DNA of 56,899 bases, taken from assembly GCA_946186915.1 (NCBI GenBank), contig CAMHOY010000016.1:1-56899 (forward strand). Direction: 5' to 3'. Below, one piece after another: positions 8,832 through 16,889 of this stretch. This DNA is from an uncultured Bacteroidales bacterium (lineage in GTDB: Bacteria; Bacteroidota; Bacteroidia; Bacteroidales; Paludibacteraceae). The translations under genes were made by a program, and so were the position numbers. The number at the start of each line of letters is the position of its first letter. Within the stretch, counting starts at the first letter, position 1. The notes beneath the pieces were generated by a model. The model was not told the DNA's origin, did not search any database, and was given only the letters and a program-made list of their open reading frames with translations.

Positions 8832-10229
8832 TTAGAATTCAGCTGTTTTCGGCGTACGCGGGAAGGGGATGACGTCGCGTATGTTCTGCATGCCTGTCAC
8901 GAAGAGCATGAGTCGCTCGAAGCCGAGTCCGAAACCTGCGTGAGGTGCACTTCCGAAACGACGGGTGTCGAGGTACCACCACATATCTTTCATCGGGATA
9001 TGACGGCGCTCTATCTCTGCGTTGAGCAGGTCAAGACTTTCCTCACGCACAGAGCCGCCGATGATCTCGCCGATTTGCGGGAAGAGCACGTCGGTGCCTT
9101 GTACGGTCTTGCCGTCCTCGTTGATCTTCATATAGAACGCTTTGATATCTTTCGGGTAGTCGGTCATGATGACCGGTTTCTTGAAGTGTTCCTCTACGAG
9201 GAAGCGCTCGTGTTCCGAGCTCAGGTCATCGCCCCAGTTGCACGGGAACTCGAACTTCTTGCCGTTCTTGATAGCCTCCTGAAGGATGTTGATACCTTCG
9301 GTATAAGGCAGACGCACGAACTCGGTATCTACCACCGATCTGAGTCGCTCGATGAGACCCTTATCGACAAACTGGTTGAGGAACTCGAGGTCATCCATAC
9401 AGTGGTCGAGCGCCCAGCGGACGCAGTATTTGATGAAGTCCTCTTCCAGGTCCATCAACTCGTCTTTCTGGATAAACGCCACCTCCGGCTCAATCATCCA
9501 GAACTCCGCGAGGTGACGCGGCGTGTTACTGTTCTCGGCGCGGAAGGTCGGACCGAAGGTGTAGATCTTGCCCAAAGCCATCGCTCCGAGTTCGCCTTCG
9601 AGTTGTCCGCTGACGGTGAGAGCCGTCTGTTTTCCGAAGAAATCGTCGGAGTAGTCAATCTGCCCGTTCTCGTCTTTCTTGAGGTTATAGAGGTTCTTGG
9701 TGGTCACCTGGAACATTTGTCCGGCTCCCTCACAATCCGACGCCGTGATGAGCGGCGTATGGAAATAGAAATAGCCGTGCTCGTGGAAATAGGTGTGAAT
9801 CGCCATCGCCATGTTATGACGGATGCGGAAGACGGCACCAAAGGTGTTGGTACGTGGACGGAGGTGCGCGATGGTGCGCAGGAACTCCATACTAAGACCC
9901 TTCTTCTGCAGCGGGTATTTCTCCGGGTCGGCGGTGCCATAGACCTCCAACTCTGTCAGTTGTATCTCCACGGTTTGACCCGCTCCCTGACTCTCTACCA
10001 ACACGCCGGTGGCGGAGATACACGAACCGGTAGTGACGGGTTTGAGACGTTCCTCATCGAATTTCTCCAGGTCTACAACGATCTGCATGTTCTTGATGGT
10101 AGAACCGTCATTGAGGGCGATAAACGACACTTGTTTGTTGCCGCGACGGCTGCGAACCCATCCGCGCACGTTGATCGTCGCGCCGAAGTCTGTCCGCTTC
10201 AAAGCATCTATGATTACTGTTCTTTGCAT
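8832..10229 (-). CDS. asnS: Asparaginyl-tRNA synthetase
   Basis: 465 residues, the normal length for bacterial AsnRS. It charges tRNA-Asn with asparagine. An N-terminal OB-fold anticodon-binding domain (about 15-105: [20 protein letters not shown]) is followed by the class II catalytic domain, with motif 2 ([21 protein letters not shown] in part) and motif 3 (GFGLGFERL). SAVNF-type AspRS features are absent and the [15 protein letters not shown] block is AsnRS-like. It is separated from dnaB by a 103-base gap filled largely with short tandem repeats, and is probably read from the rel-dnaB transcript or a promoter I do not see. Confidence 0.95.
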   Translation of the reverse strand: MQRTVIIDALKRTDFGATINVRGWVRSRRGNKQVSFIALNDGSTIKNMQIVVDLEKFDEERLKPVTTGSCISATGVLVESQGAGQTVEIQLTELEVYGTADPEKYPLQKKGLSMEFLRTIAHLRPRTNTFGAVFRIRHNMAMAIHTYFHEHGYFYFHTPLITASDCEGAGQMFQVTTKNLYNLKKDENGQIDYSDDFFGKQTALTVSGQLEGELGAMALGKIYTFGPTFRAENSNTPRHLAEFWMIEPEVAFIQKDELMDLEEDFIKYCVRWALDHCMDDLEFLNQFVDKGLIERLRSVVDTEFVRLPYTEGINILQEAIKNGKKFEFPCNWGDDLSSEHERFLVEEHFKKPVIMTDYPKDIKAFYMKINEDGKTVQGTDVLFPQIGEIIGGSVREESLDLLNAEIERRHIPMKDMWWYLDTRRFGSAPHAGFGLGFERLMLFVTGMQNIRDVIPFPRTPKTAEF

Positions 10230-10259
10230 ATATTATGGTTGTTGTTTTCTTTTTTTTTT

Positions 10260-10335
10260 CGTAATTACGTAATCCCGTAATCCCGTAATCCCGTAATTTT
10301 CAATTTTCACATTTCACCTTTCACCTTTCACCTTA
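10260..10335. repeat. Composite tandem array between dnaB and asnS
   Basis: Five octamers CGTAATNN (10260-10299; CGTAATCC three times) run into TCAATTTT, then CACATTT and three heptamers CACCTTT/CACCTTA (10308-10335). On the sense strand of the flanking genes the last part reads GGTGAAAGGTGAAAGGTG and starts directly after the dnaB TAA stop. Two word families are joined in one array. Confidence 0.9.
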
Positions 10336-11907
10336 AAACGCCGGTGCAATGTTCTCCCCTAAGCCGTTATACGTGGCTCCGTCGGGTGACATCTGCTGTC
10401 CGAAAGACACGGCGCCCATCGAGCTGTTCATGCTGGACTGGATGGACACACCTTCGCTGCTCGGCGCTATCGGCGTCATCTCGTCCGCATCGATCGCCTC
10501 GTCCTCGTTCTGGAACTTGGCGTACTTGCCGCGGAACCGAAGCCAGATAGAGTCGGTGGCGCCATTACGGTGCTTGGCGACGATGATCTGTGCGAGGCCG
10601 CGAAGGTCTTTACCGGTCTTGTCATCGTTATACAGGTGGTAGTATTCCGGACGGTGGATGAAACATACGAGGTCGGCATCTTGCTCGATGGCACCTGACT
10701 CACGCAGGTCACTCAATTGCGGCGTCTTGCCTTCCACGCCTTGACGCGCCTCGACACCACGGTTCAGCTGCGAGAGGGCGATGATCGGTATATCCAGTTC
10801 CTTGGCGAGCGCCTTGAGGCTTCGCGAGATGATAGACACCTCCTGCTCACGGCTGCCGAAGGACGAACCCTGTGCGTTCATCAGCTGCAGGTAGTCGATG
10901 ATGATCAGGCGTACGCCGTGCTCGCGCACTAACTTGCGGGCTTTCGAGCGCAACTCGAAGATCGAGAGCGAAGGGGTGTCGTCCAAATAGAGCGGTTTGC
11001 CCTTCATGATGTTGATCTTCGTGTTCAGACGCCGTGCATCCTCTTTGGTCATCTTACCGGTCTTGATCTTCTCGCCCTCCAACTCGCACACGTTCATGAT
11101 CAGACGGTTCACGAGCTGGACGTTGCTCATCTCCAGTGAGAAGATCGCTACGGGGATGTTACGGTCCACCGCCATGTTCTTCGCCATGGAGAGCACGAAC
11201 GCGGTCTTACCCATAGCCGGACGGGCGGCGATGATGACGAGGTCGGGGGTCTGCCAACCCGAAGTGATCTTGTCCAGGGCATGGAATCCCGATGGAATGC
11301 CGGAAATAGAGCCGTCGTTCTTCGAGGCTTTGTCCATGCGCGCGAACGCTTCTTCGATGACGGGGTCTATCTGTGTCACGTCGCGTTTCTGGCTGCGTTG
11401 GCTGATCTCGAAGATGCCGGCTTCCGCTTCCTGCATCAGTTCCTCGATGTCCTGTGTCTCGTCGAAGCCTTTCTCTTCTATCTGTGCCGCCATGGCGATG
11501 AGGTCGCGGGCGGTAGCTTTCTGTGCAACCACCTGCGCATGATAGCGTAGGTGCGCCGTGGAAGCCACGCGGCGGGTCAGTTCGGCCAGATAGACGACAC
11601 CTCCGGCTTTCTCCAGGGTGCCCAGACTGCGCAATTTCTCGCCTACCGACAGCACGTCGATAGGCTGGTCCTTCGCGGCCAACTCGCGGATAGCCTCATA
11701 GACCATCCGGTTCTGGTCTTTGTAGAACACCTCCGGACGCAGCAGATCCGCCACCGTTCCGTAGGCGTCTTTCTCTATCATGAGCGCACCGAGCACAGAG
11801 TCCTCCAGTTCAGGGGCTTGAGGGGGTAACTTACCCAACTCGTTCGCACCGACCTTGATGATCGTCGTCTGAGGAGTGCGTTTGCTGTTTTTACTTGTTC
11901 CTGCCAT
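10333..11907 (-). CDS. dnaB: Replicative DNA helicase DnaB
   Basis: 524 residues. This is the ring helicase that unwinds DNA at the replication fork. The N-terminal DnaB domain (about 28-130: PPQAPELEDSVLGALMIEKD) is followed by the RecA-like C-terminal domain with Walker A ARPAMGKTAF (about residue 230), IIIDYLQLM (Walker B) and the DLRESGAIEQDADLV block. No intein is present. Its ATG overlaps the end of meaB by 17 bases, so translation is probably coupled. The Gly/Ser/Met-rich tail (about 475-524) is a divergent extension. Placement of dnaB with rel is notable because ppGpp acts on replication in other bacteria. Confidence 0.96.
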   Translation of the reverse strand: MAGTSKNSKRTPQTTIIKVGANELGKLPPQAPELEDSVLGALMIEKDAYGTVADLLRPEVFYKDQNRMVYEAIRELAAKDQPIDVLSVGEKLRSLGTLEKAGGVVYLAELTRRVASTAHLRYHAQVVAQKATARDLIAMAAQIEEKGFDETQDIEELMQEAEAGIFEISQRSQKRDVTQIDPVIEEAFARMDKASKNDGSISGIPSGFHALDKITSGWQTPDLVIIAARPAMGKTAFVLSMAKNMAVDRNIPVAIFSLEMSNVQLVNRLIMNVCELEGEKIKTGKMTKEDARRLNTKINIMKGKPLYLDDTPSLSIFELRSKARKLVREHGVRLIIIDYLQLMNAQGSSFGSREQEVSIISRSLKALAKELDIPIIALSQLNRGVEARQGVEGKTPQLSDLRESGAIEQDADLVCFIHRPEYYHLYNDDKTGKDLRGLAQIIVAKHRNGATDSIWLRFRGKYAKFQNEDEAIDADEMTPIAPSSEGVSIQSSMNSSMGAVSFGQQMSPDGATYNGLGENIAPAF

Positions 11908-12979
11908 ATGCAGTTAATAAATTATGCGCAGCGATAAAACTGCTTATCTCGTTATTGAGCACCTGTCGTTCAGCCACTTCTATCTGGTGCTCCATCTTCT
12001 CGTTCTTGTAGAATCCGTCCAGGAGGGCCTGGTTGATGGTCTCGTACATCCAGTATTTGGCTTGCTCGGTGCGGTGGGCGTCGAAGAACCCGTTTTTCTT
12101 GGTGAAGGCGATATAGTCTTCGATGTTCTTCCATACATCCATGACGCCTGTATGGTCGATGGACGAGCAGCATATGGCCTCGGGTGTCCAACCTGATTCG
12201 GAGGGAGGGAAGAGCATGAGGGCGTTCTTGAAGCTCACGCGCGCAGCGTGCGCACGTTCTATATTATTACCGTCGCATTTATTGATGGCAATACCGTCCG
12301 CCATTTCCATAATGCCGCGTTTGATGCCTTGCAACTCGTCGCCTGTTCCGGTCACCTGGAGCAGCAGGAAATAGTCCACCATCGAGTGGGCGGCCGTCTC
12401 TGATTGGCCTACGCCGACTGTCTCCAAGAGGATGGTGTCGAAACCGGCTGCTTCGCAGAGTACGATTGTCTCGCGTGTCTTGCGCGCCACGCCGCCCAAC
12501 GAACCCGCAGAAGGGCTGGGACGGATGAAGGCATTGGACTTGACCGACAACTCGTTCATGCGCGTCTTGTCGCCGAGGATAGAACCTTTGCTGCGTTCGG
12601 AGGAAGGGTCGATAGCCAGCACCGCGAGTTTCTTCCCCGCGTCGCACAGTTCGCTGCCGAGGGCTTCGATGAAAGTGGACTTGCCGGCACCGGGTACACC
12701 CGTGATACCTACGCGGATGGAGTGGCCGGCGAAGGGCAGGCACAACTCAATCACTTTCTGCGCTATCTCCTGGTCCGCCAACAGGTTGCTCTCCACCAGC
12801 GTCACCGCCTGACTGAGAACCGTCATGTCACCGCGACGGATGCCCTCGAAATACTCTTCGGGACTCAGCACGGTCTTCTTGCGGCGGAACGTCGCGTAAG
12901 GATTGACGGACGGCAGGTTCTCTACTCCTGCGTTCACCGTCAGTCCTTTGTACTCGGCACTATTTTCCGGATGGTCCAT
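11891..12979 (-). CDS. meaB: MeaB/ArgK-type P-loop GTPase (methylmalonyl-CoA mutase chaperone)
   Basis: About 362 residues. MeaB proteins protect and reload methylmalonyl-CoA mutase with its B12 cofactor. Marks are Walker A GVPGAGKST, DPSSERSKGSILGDKTRM, ETVGVGQSE and the guanine-specificity motif NKCDGNN. ATG codons at 12982 and 12979 both follow an array of AGGTGAA words; a GTG further up (12994) would start inside the array and is unlikely. I prefer 12979 because the AGGTG in the last unit is then about 7 bases upstream. The mutase genes are not in the window. It overlaps dnaB by 17 bases. Confidence 0.9.
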   Translation of the reverse strand: MDHPENSAEYKGLTVNAGVENLPSVNPYATFRRKKTVLSPEEYFEGIRRGDMTVLSQAVTLVESNLLADQEIAQKVIELCLPFAGHSIRVGITGVPGAGKSTFIEALGSELCDAGKKLAVLAIDPSSERSKGSILGDKTRMNELSVKSNAFIRPSPSAGSLGGVARKTRETIVLCEAAGFDTILLETVGVGQSETAAHSMVDYFLLLQVTGTGDELQGIKRGIMEMADGIAINKCDGNNIERAHAARVSFKNALMLFPPSESGWTPEAICCSSIDHTGVMDVWKNIEDYIAFTKKNGFFDAHRTEQAKYWMYETINQALLDGFYKNEKMEHQIEVAERQVLNNEISSFIAAHNLLTAYGRNK

Positions 12980-12982
12980 CAT

Positions 12983-13017
12983 TTCACCTTTCACCTTTCA
13001 CTTTTCACCTTTCACTT
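12983..13017. repeat. Five tandem heptamers abutting the meaB start
   Basis: TTCACCT x2, TTCACTT, TTCACCT, TTCACTT. On the sense strand each consensus unit reads AGGTGAA, and the array ends exactly at the ATG at 12982. AGGTG can pair with the anti-Shine-Dalgarno CACCT of 16S rRNA. Confidence 0.95.
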
Positions 13018-13056
13018 TTCTCGTCTTTCCCTTCTCGCGCATATTTGCGCGAGCCC

Positions 13057-14136
13057 TTACTCTACGGTCCACTTGATCGTTACTTTCTTTCTCGGGTTGA
13101 GGTAGTCATTGGTGATGACGAGCAACTCGCGGCTGTAAGTACCGGCCTGCAGACCCTTGGTGTCCACCTCAACGGTCACAGCACCTTTCTTACCCGACTT
13201 GATAGCTTTCGGAGTCTTGGTGCGGATGCTCTTGTCGGCGCTGTATGCGCGGCGTACCTCCAGCGGGTTCAGGCCGCTGTTCTTCACCGGGAACACGTGT
13301 TTGAGCACTTTGCCTGCGGCTACCTTGCCCAGGTCAATCGTCTCGGGGACCTCGAGAATAGGCGCGTTCTGCTTGGCCTCTACGCTCAGTTCCGAGAAGT
13401 CCTCTTCGATATCGGCTTTGATGACGAGTTGATAGGTCTCGCTGATCTCTTTCTTACCGTCAATCACTACGTAGGCGTACACTTCTACCGGACCGTACAA
13501 CTTGGTGGCTTTGCTGTCGATGGCGAAGACGAACTTACCGATCTCGTTGGGTTTGACGGGCGAGAGTGTCACCTGGTTGATGAAGAACGACTCAGCCTGG
13601 TTGACAGCCAGGTCAACGCTATGCTCTTCTTTCGTGAGGTTGGTGTATTCGAGTTCACCGCTCTTGCCTTCACCTTTCTTGATCACGCCGAGGTCCAGCA
13701 CTTTGGTCTTCATGTTCAGGTTACCTACCGCCAGCGTGTATTTGTTCACCGGCTTGGCTTGTTTGGGGATCACCTCACCTTTGATGAACACTCTCTTTGT
13801 CGCTTCCGAGGCGTTGGAGGTGATGGTTACGGTCTTCTGGAAGCGTCCCGGACGGCCGTTGGGGTTATAGGTCACGGTGATCTTTCCGCTCTGACCCGGT
13901 TCTACCGGCTCTTTGGTCCACGACGGAGTGGTGCAACCGCAACTGGCACGCACGTTGCTCAGGATGAGCGGAGCCATTCCTTCGTTCTTAAACACGAACT
14001 CGACACTCACGCGTCCGTCACCTTCATTAATCTTCCCGAAGTCATGTTCGGTCTTCTCGAATGTAATCACCGGCTGTTGAGCCATCATGGCTACTGCTAC
14101 AAGAGCCATGCAGAGAGTACTCAAAATCTTTTTCAT
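13057..14136 (-). CDS. DUF1573 domain secreted protein
   Basis: 359 residues with a signal peptide (about 1-19, ending MMAQ). The first DUF1573 domain (about 20-125) has the signature block FEKTEHDFGKINEGDGRVSV, the NEGMAPLILSNVRASCGCTTP segment and YNPNGRPGRF. Two further Ig-like (ASPM/Hydin-type) repeats follow (about 130-225, and 245-359 with IDLGKVAAGKVLKHVFPVKN). DUF1573 proteins are abundant in Bacteroidota and periplasmic or surface-bound, with unknown function. The gene sits between rel and meaB; the gap to rel is a tandem array. Confidence 0.9.
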   Translation of the reverse strand: MKKILSTLCMALVAVAMMAQQPVITFEKTEHDFGKINEGDGRVSVEFVFKNEGMAPLILSNVRASCGCTTPSWTKEPVEPGQSGKITVTYNPNGRPGRFQKTVTITSNASEATKRVFIKGEVIPKQAKPVNKYTLAVGNLNMKTKVLDLGVIKKGEGKSGELEYTNLTKEEHSVDLAVNQAESFFINQVTLSPVKPNEIGKFVFAIDSKATKLYGPVEVYAYVVIDGKKEISETYQLVIKADIEEDFSELSVEAKQNAPILEVPETIDLGKVAAGKVLKHVFPVKNSGLNPLEVRRAYSADKSIRTKTPKAIKSGKKGAVTVEVDTKGLQAGTYSRELLVITNDYLNPRKKVTIKWTVE

Positions 14137-14142
14137 ATATTT

Positions 14143-14209
14143 AACTTTAAACTTTAAACTTTAAACTTTCACCTTTCAACTTTCATCCGTTAATCCGTTC
14201 ATCCGTTCA
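14143..14209. repeat. Tandem array filling the gap between rel and the DUF1573 gene
   Basis: Starting seven bases from the DUF1573 ATG: heptamers ACTTTAA x3, ACTTTCA, CCTTTCA, ACTTTCA (14144-14185), then octamers TCCGTTAA, TCCGTTCA, TCCGTTCA (14186-14209). The rel stop codon TGA (14207-14209 on the minus strand) lies inside the last unit. Confidence 0.93.
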
Positions 14210-16492
14210 ACTTTCCCCCGTCACTCGCTTCACCTCTTTGATGTCGTCTATCTTACGGATGGCCTTCAGCAGGTCGTCGAGTTCTTTGCGGTCATATACA
14301 TACACTTCCATCGTCCCTTTGAAGATTCCGTCTTCGCTGGATATGTTGATGGCGCGCATGTTGATGTGAAAATCCGTCGTGATGGTTTGCAGCACGTGGA
14401 TGAACACACCGAATTTGTCAATACCTTTCAGTTCGATCGTCTCCACGAACGACTGCACGCGGTGGGTGTTCCATGTCGCGGAGTAGATCCGCTTGCCGTA
14501 ACTGGTCTTCAGTAGGTTCGCCTCAGGACAGTCGATCTTATGAATGTGCATCAGACCTTCCTCGTCCATGTATCCCAGCACTTCATCGCCCGGGATGGGG
14601 TGGCAGCACTGACTGAGCACGAATTTCTTGTTCAACTCATCATCCGTCAGCACTACGGCATGCGGCACTTTCTTCTTCGGCTTCTCGGCGGGCTGTGCAT
14701 CCGGCGAATCCTTATCATTAGACGCCGCAGGCTCTTTCACTCCTTCACTCTTTAACTCTTTCACTCCTTTATCGCTCCGCAGGAACGGGATATACGATTT
14801 CCACCCGCGTCTGGGGAACACGATCTCGCGGATATTATCCAGCCGGATGGCACCTTGTCCCACTTCTGCGTACAACTCGGACGGTTGCGTCATCTGGTAG
14901 TAATTCAACAACCGTGCCAAAACGGTGTCATGGTTGGCGCTCAACTCCGGATCGATCTTTATCGCGTCCTCTACCAGCCGTTCGCCGTGCTTCATATAAC
15001 GGCGTTCCTCGCGGCGGAAATACTGCTGAAGACTGTTCTTCGCTTTCGCGGTCGTCACCATGTCCATCCATTCTTTCTGAGGATGCTGGCTGTTGGACGT
15101 CAGGATCTCTATCTGATCACCGCCTTTCAGACGGTACGACAACGGCACTAACGCATGGTTCACCTTGGCGCCGATACAGTGCTCGCCTAACTCGGAGTGG
15201 AGCATGAAGGCGAAGTCCAGAGCGGTCGAACCAAGAGGCATGGTCTTGATCTCGCCTTTTGGCGTGAAGACAAACACTTCCTGCGCGAACAGGTTGAGCT
15301 TGAACGTGCCGAGAAACTCCATGGCGTCCTTGTCGGGGTGGGCGAGTATCTCTTTGATCTCGCGCAGCCATTTGTCGAGCTCGCTGTCGTCCGACTCGCC
15401 CGTCTTGTATTTCCAGTGGGCGGCGTAACCGCGTTCCGCTATCTCGTTCATCCGGTCGGTGCGGATCTGCACCTCTATCCACTGGCCGTCTTTGCCCATC
15501 ACCGTCACGTGCAGCGCCTCATAACCGTTGGCTTTCGGCGTGGAGATCCAGTCGCGGATGCGCTCCGGGTGAGGACGGTAGATCTCCGTGATGGCGGAGT
15601 AGATCATCCAGCACTGGTCTTTCTCGCTCATCGACTCGTTGGGAGTGAAGATGATACGTACTGCCAGCAGGTCGTACACGTCCTCGAAGGCGCACTGCTG
15701 CTTCATCATCTTCTTCCATATCGAATAGACGGATTTGATACGCGCCTTGAGGGTATAGTGGTAACCCATGCTGGTCAGACGCTCGCGGATAGGCTCCGCG
15801 AAATGCTCGAAACTCGCTAACTGGTGCTCCTTGACGTTCGCTAACTTCTCGTTGATCTCCTGCCAGGTCTCCGGATGCTCGTATTTGAAACTCAGGTCCT
15901 CCAACTCCGTCTTGATCGGGAATAGACCCAGACGGTGCGCCAGAGGAGCGTAGATATACTGTGTCTCGCCGGCGATCTTGTATTGTTTGTCTTTCGGTTG
16001 CGCACCTAACGTACGCATGTTATGCAGCCGGTCGGCTATCTTGATCAGCACCACGCGGATGTCATCGCTGATAGTCAGCAGCAACTTGCGGAAGTTCTCC
16101 GCCTGCTCGCTCGCCTGGTCGCCGAACACACCGCCGCTGATCTTCGTCAATCCGTCCACTATCTGCGCGATCTTGTCGCCGAACAGACCGCGGATGTCCT
16201 CTACGCTGTAGTCCGTGTCTTCCACTACGTCGTGCAGCAATGCCGAACATATACTCGTGCTGCCCAGACCTATCTCGCGAACGCAGATGCGCGCGACGGC
16301 TATAGGATGTAATATATAGGGTTCGCCGCTCAGACGACGCACTCCGTAGTGCGCCTGATTGGCAAAATTGAACGCATGCGTGATGAGCTCCACCTTCTGA
16401 CGGTGGGGAGTATGAGCATAGTCCTCCAACAGCGCTTCAAACTCGCGCTGGATCATCTGCTCTTCGGCCTGTGTAAACTCACTTTTCTGCAT
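14207..16492 (-). CDS. rel: Bifunctional (p)ppGpp synthetase/hydrolase, RelA/SpoT family
   Basis: 761 residues, the normal size for a long RSH enzyme. It makes and degrades the alarmone (p)ppGpp. An intact hydrolase HD domain (about 45-195, with HDVVEDTD) suggests active hydrolysis. The synthetase domain follows (about 235-350, with VQIRTDRMNEIAERGYAAHW), then TGS (about 395-455), a helical/zinc-finger part (CCHPIPGDEVLGY) and a C-terminal ACT domain (about 685-755). Residues about 573-587 are encoded by an in-frame tandem octamer array in a poorly conserved linker. A clean promoter lies upstream (16536-16566), making rel the first gene of the rel-folK cluster. Confidence 0.95.
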   Translation of the reverse strand: MQKSEFTQAEEQMIQREFEALLEDYAHTPHRQKVELITHAFNFANQAHYGVRRLSGEPYILHPIAVARICVREIGLGSTSICSALLHDVVEDTDYSVEDIRGLFGDKIAQIVDGLTKISGGVFGDQASEQAENFRKLLLTISDDIRVVLIKIADRLHNMRTLGAQPKDKQYKIAGETQYIYAPLAHRLGLFPIKTELEDLSFKYEHPETWQEINEKLANVKEHQLASFEHFAEPIRERLTSMGYHYTLKARIKSVYSIWKKMMKQQCAFEDVYDLLAVRIIFTPNESMSEKDQCWMIYSAITEIYRPHPERIRDWISTPKANGYEALHVTVMGKDGQWIEVQIRTDRMNEIAERGYAAHWKYKTGESDDSELDKWLREIKEILAHPDKDAMEFLGTFKLNLFAQEVFVFTPKGEIKTMPLGSTALDFAFMLHSELGEHCIGAKVNHALVPLSYRLKGGDQIEILTSNSQHPQKEWMDMVTTAKAKNSLQQYFRREERRYMKHGERLVEDAIKIDPELSANHDTVLARLLNYYQMTQPSELYAEVGQGAIRLDNIREIVFPRRGWKSYIPFLRSDKGVKELKSEGVKEPAASNDKDSPDAQPAEKPKKKVPHAVVLTDDELNKKFVLSQCCHPIPGDEVLGYMDEEGLMHIHKIDCPEANLLKTSYGKRIYSATWNTHRVQSFVETIELKGIDKFGVFIHVLQTITTDFHINMRAINISSEDGIFKGTMEVYVYDRKELDDLLKAIRKIDDIKEVKRVTGES
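14732..14771. repeat. Five tandem octamers inside rel
   Basis: CTCTTTCA, CTCCTTCA, CTCTTTAA, CTCTTTCA, CTCCTTTA. Sense strand: TAAAGGAG, TGAAAGAG, TTAAAGAG, TGAAGGAG, TGAAAGAG. The only unit whose first triplet is in frame (14755) reads TTA; the out-of-frame units read TGA or TAA. Encodes DKGVKELKSEGVKE. Confidence 0.95.
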
Positions 16493-16535
16493 ACGTTATA
16501 CGTGCGCTTTGTGCATACGCACCCAAAATACCGTG

Positions 16536-16566
16536 CAAAAGTACAACAAATTTTTGAAATGTACAA
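16536..16566 (-). promoter_or_regulatory. Promoter of the rel operon
   Basis: On the minus strand TTG (16564-16566), 20 bases, TACTTTTG (16536-16543). The rel ATG at 16492 is about 37 bases from the likely start of transcription. Confidence 0.75.
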
Positions 16567-16686
16567 ATATTTTCAAAGAAAAATTTGCTTTCACGCGCAT
16601 AAAATGATTTTTTAAGACAAAATAGTTGTCTTTATGCAAAAGTGAGGGCGAAGTTACAACATTCCCCTTTCATGCTGCAAATCTTA

Positions 16687-16730
16687 CCGTAGGATAACCG
16701 TAAGATACCCGTAAGATCACCGTAGGATAC
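16687..16730. repeat. Four 11-base iterons
   Basis: CCGTAGGATAA, CCGTAAGATAC, CCGTAAGATCA, CCGTAGGATAC follow each other with no gap. The core CCGTARGAT is strictly kept, and the period is about one helical turn. Confidence 0.92.
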
Positions 16731-16759
16731 TGCAAAAAATAGGGTAAAAAATGTGCGCT

Positions 16760-16781
16760 TATACTATATATACATAGTATA
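16760..16781. promoter_or_regulatory. Perfect inverted repeat upstream of amiC (operator-like)
   Basis: TATACTAT, six bases (ATATAC), ATAGTATA: a perfect 8-base inverted repeat. It ends 27 bases before the -33 TTTG of the amiC promoter, a common place for an operator. No regulator can be named. Confidence 0.5.
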
Positions 16782-16807
16782 TATAATTTTTGTGGCATGT
16801 TTTTTTA

Positions 16808-16839
16808 TTTGCATATGTCAAAAAAAAGCAGTACCTTTG
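16808..16839 (+). promoter_or_regulatory. Promoter of amiC
   Basis: TTTG (16808-16811), 20 bases with an eight-A run and GCAG, then TACCTTTG (16832-16839). The spacer is nearly identical to those of tRNA-His and cdd. Confidence 0.85.
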
Positions 16840-16865
16840 CAGCGGCAAAGGTGTGGGACCTTTGC
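16834..16865 (+). other. Three-arm inverted repeat in the amiC promoter and leader
   Basis: CCTTTGC (16834-16840), GCAAAGG (16845-16851) and ACCTTTGC (16858-16865). The middle arm can pair with either outer arm. With the last arm it forms a perfect 8-base stem (GCAAAGGT/ACCTTTGC) with loop GTGGG close to the 5' end of the expected transcript. Confidence 0.7.
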
Positions 16866-16889
16866 TGAAGGATAAAAAATGACACAATT

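Larger units (their letters stand above)
16493..16889. other. Divergent regulatory region between rel and amiC, no gene
   Basis: 397 bases without a credible reading frame. It holds the rel promoter, a four-copy 11-base iteron, an 8-6-8 inverted repeat, the amiC promoter and a three-arm inverted repeat in the amiC leader, each listed separately. A/T runs make up most of the rest. Confidence 0.75.

Noticed and set aside
8829..10280. 483-codon open frame opposite asnS
   Set aside because: Shadow of asnS with no recognisable domain and no promoter.
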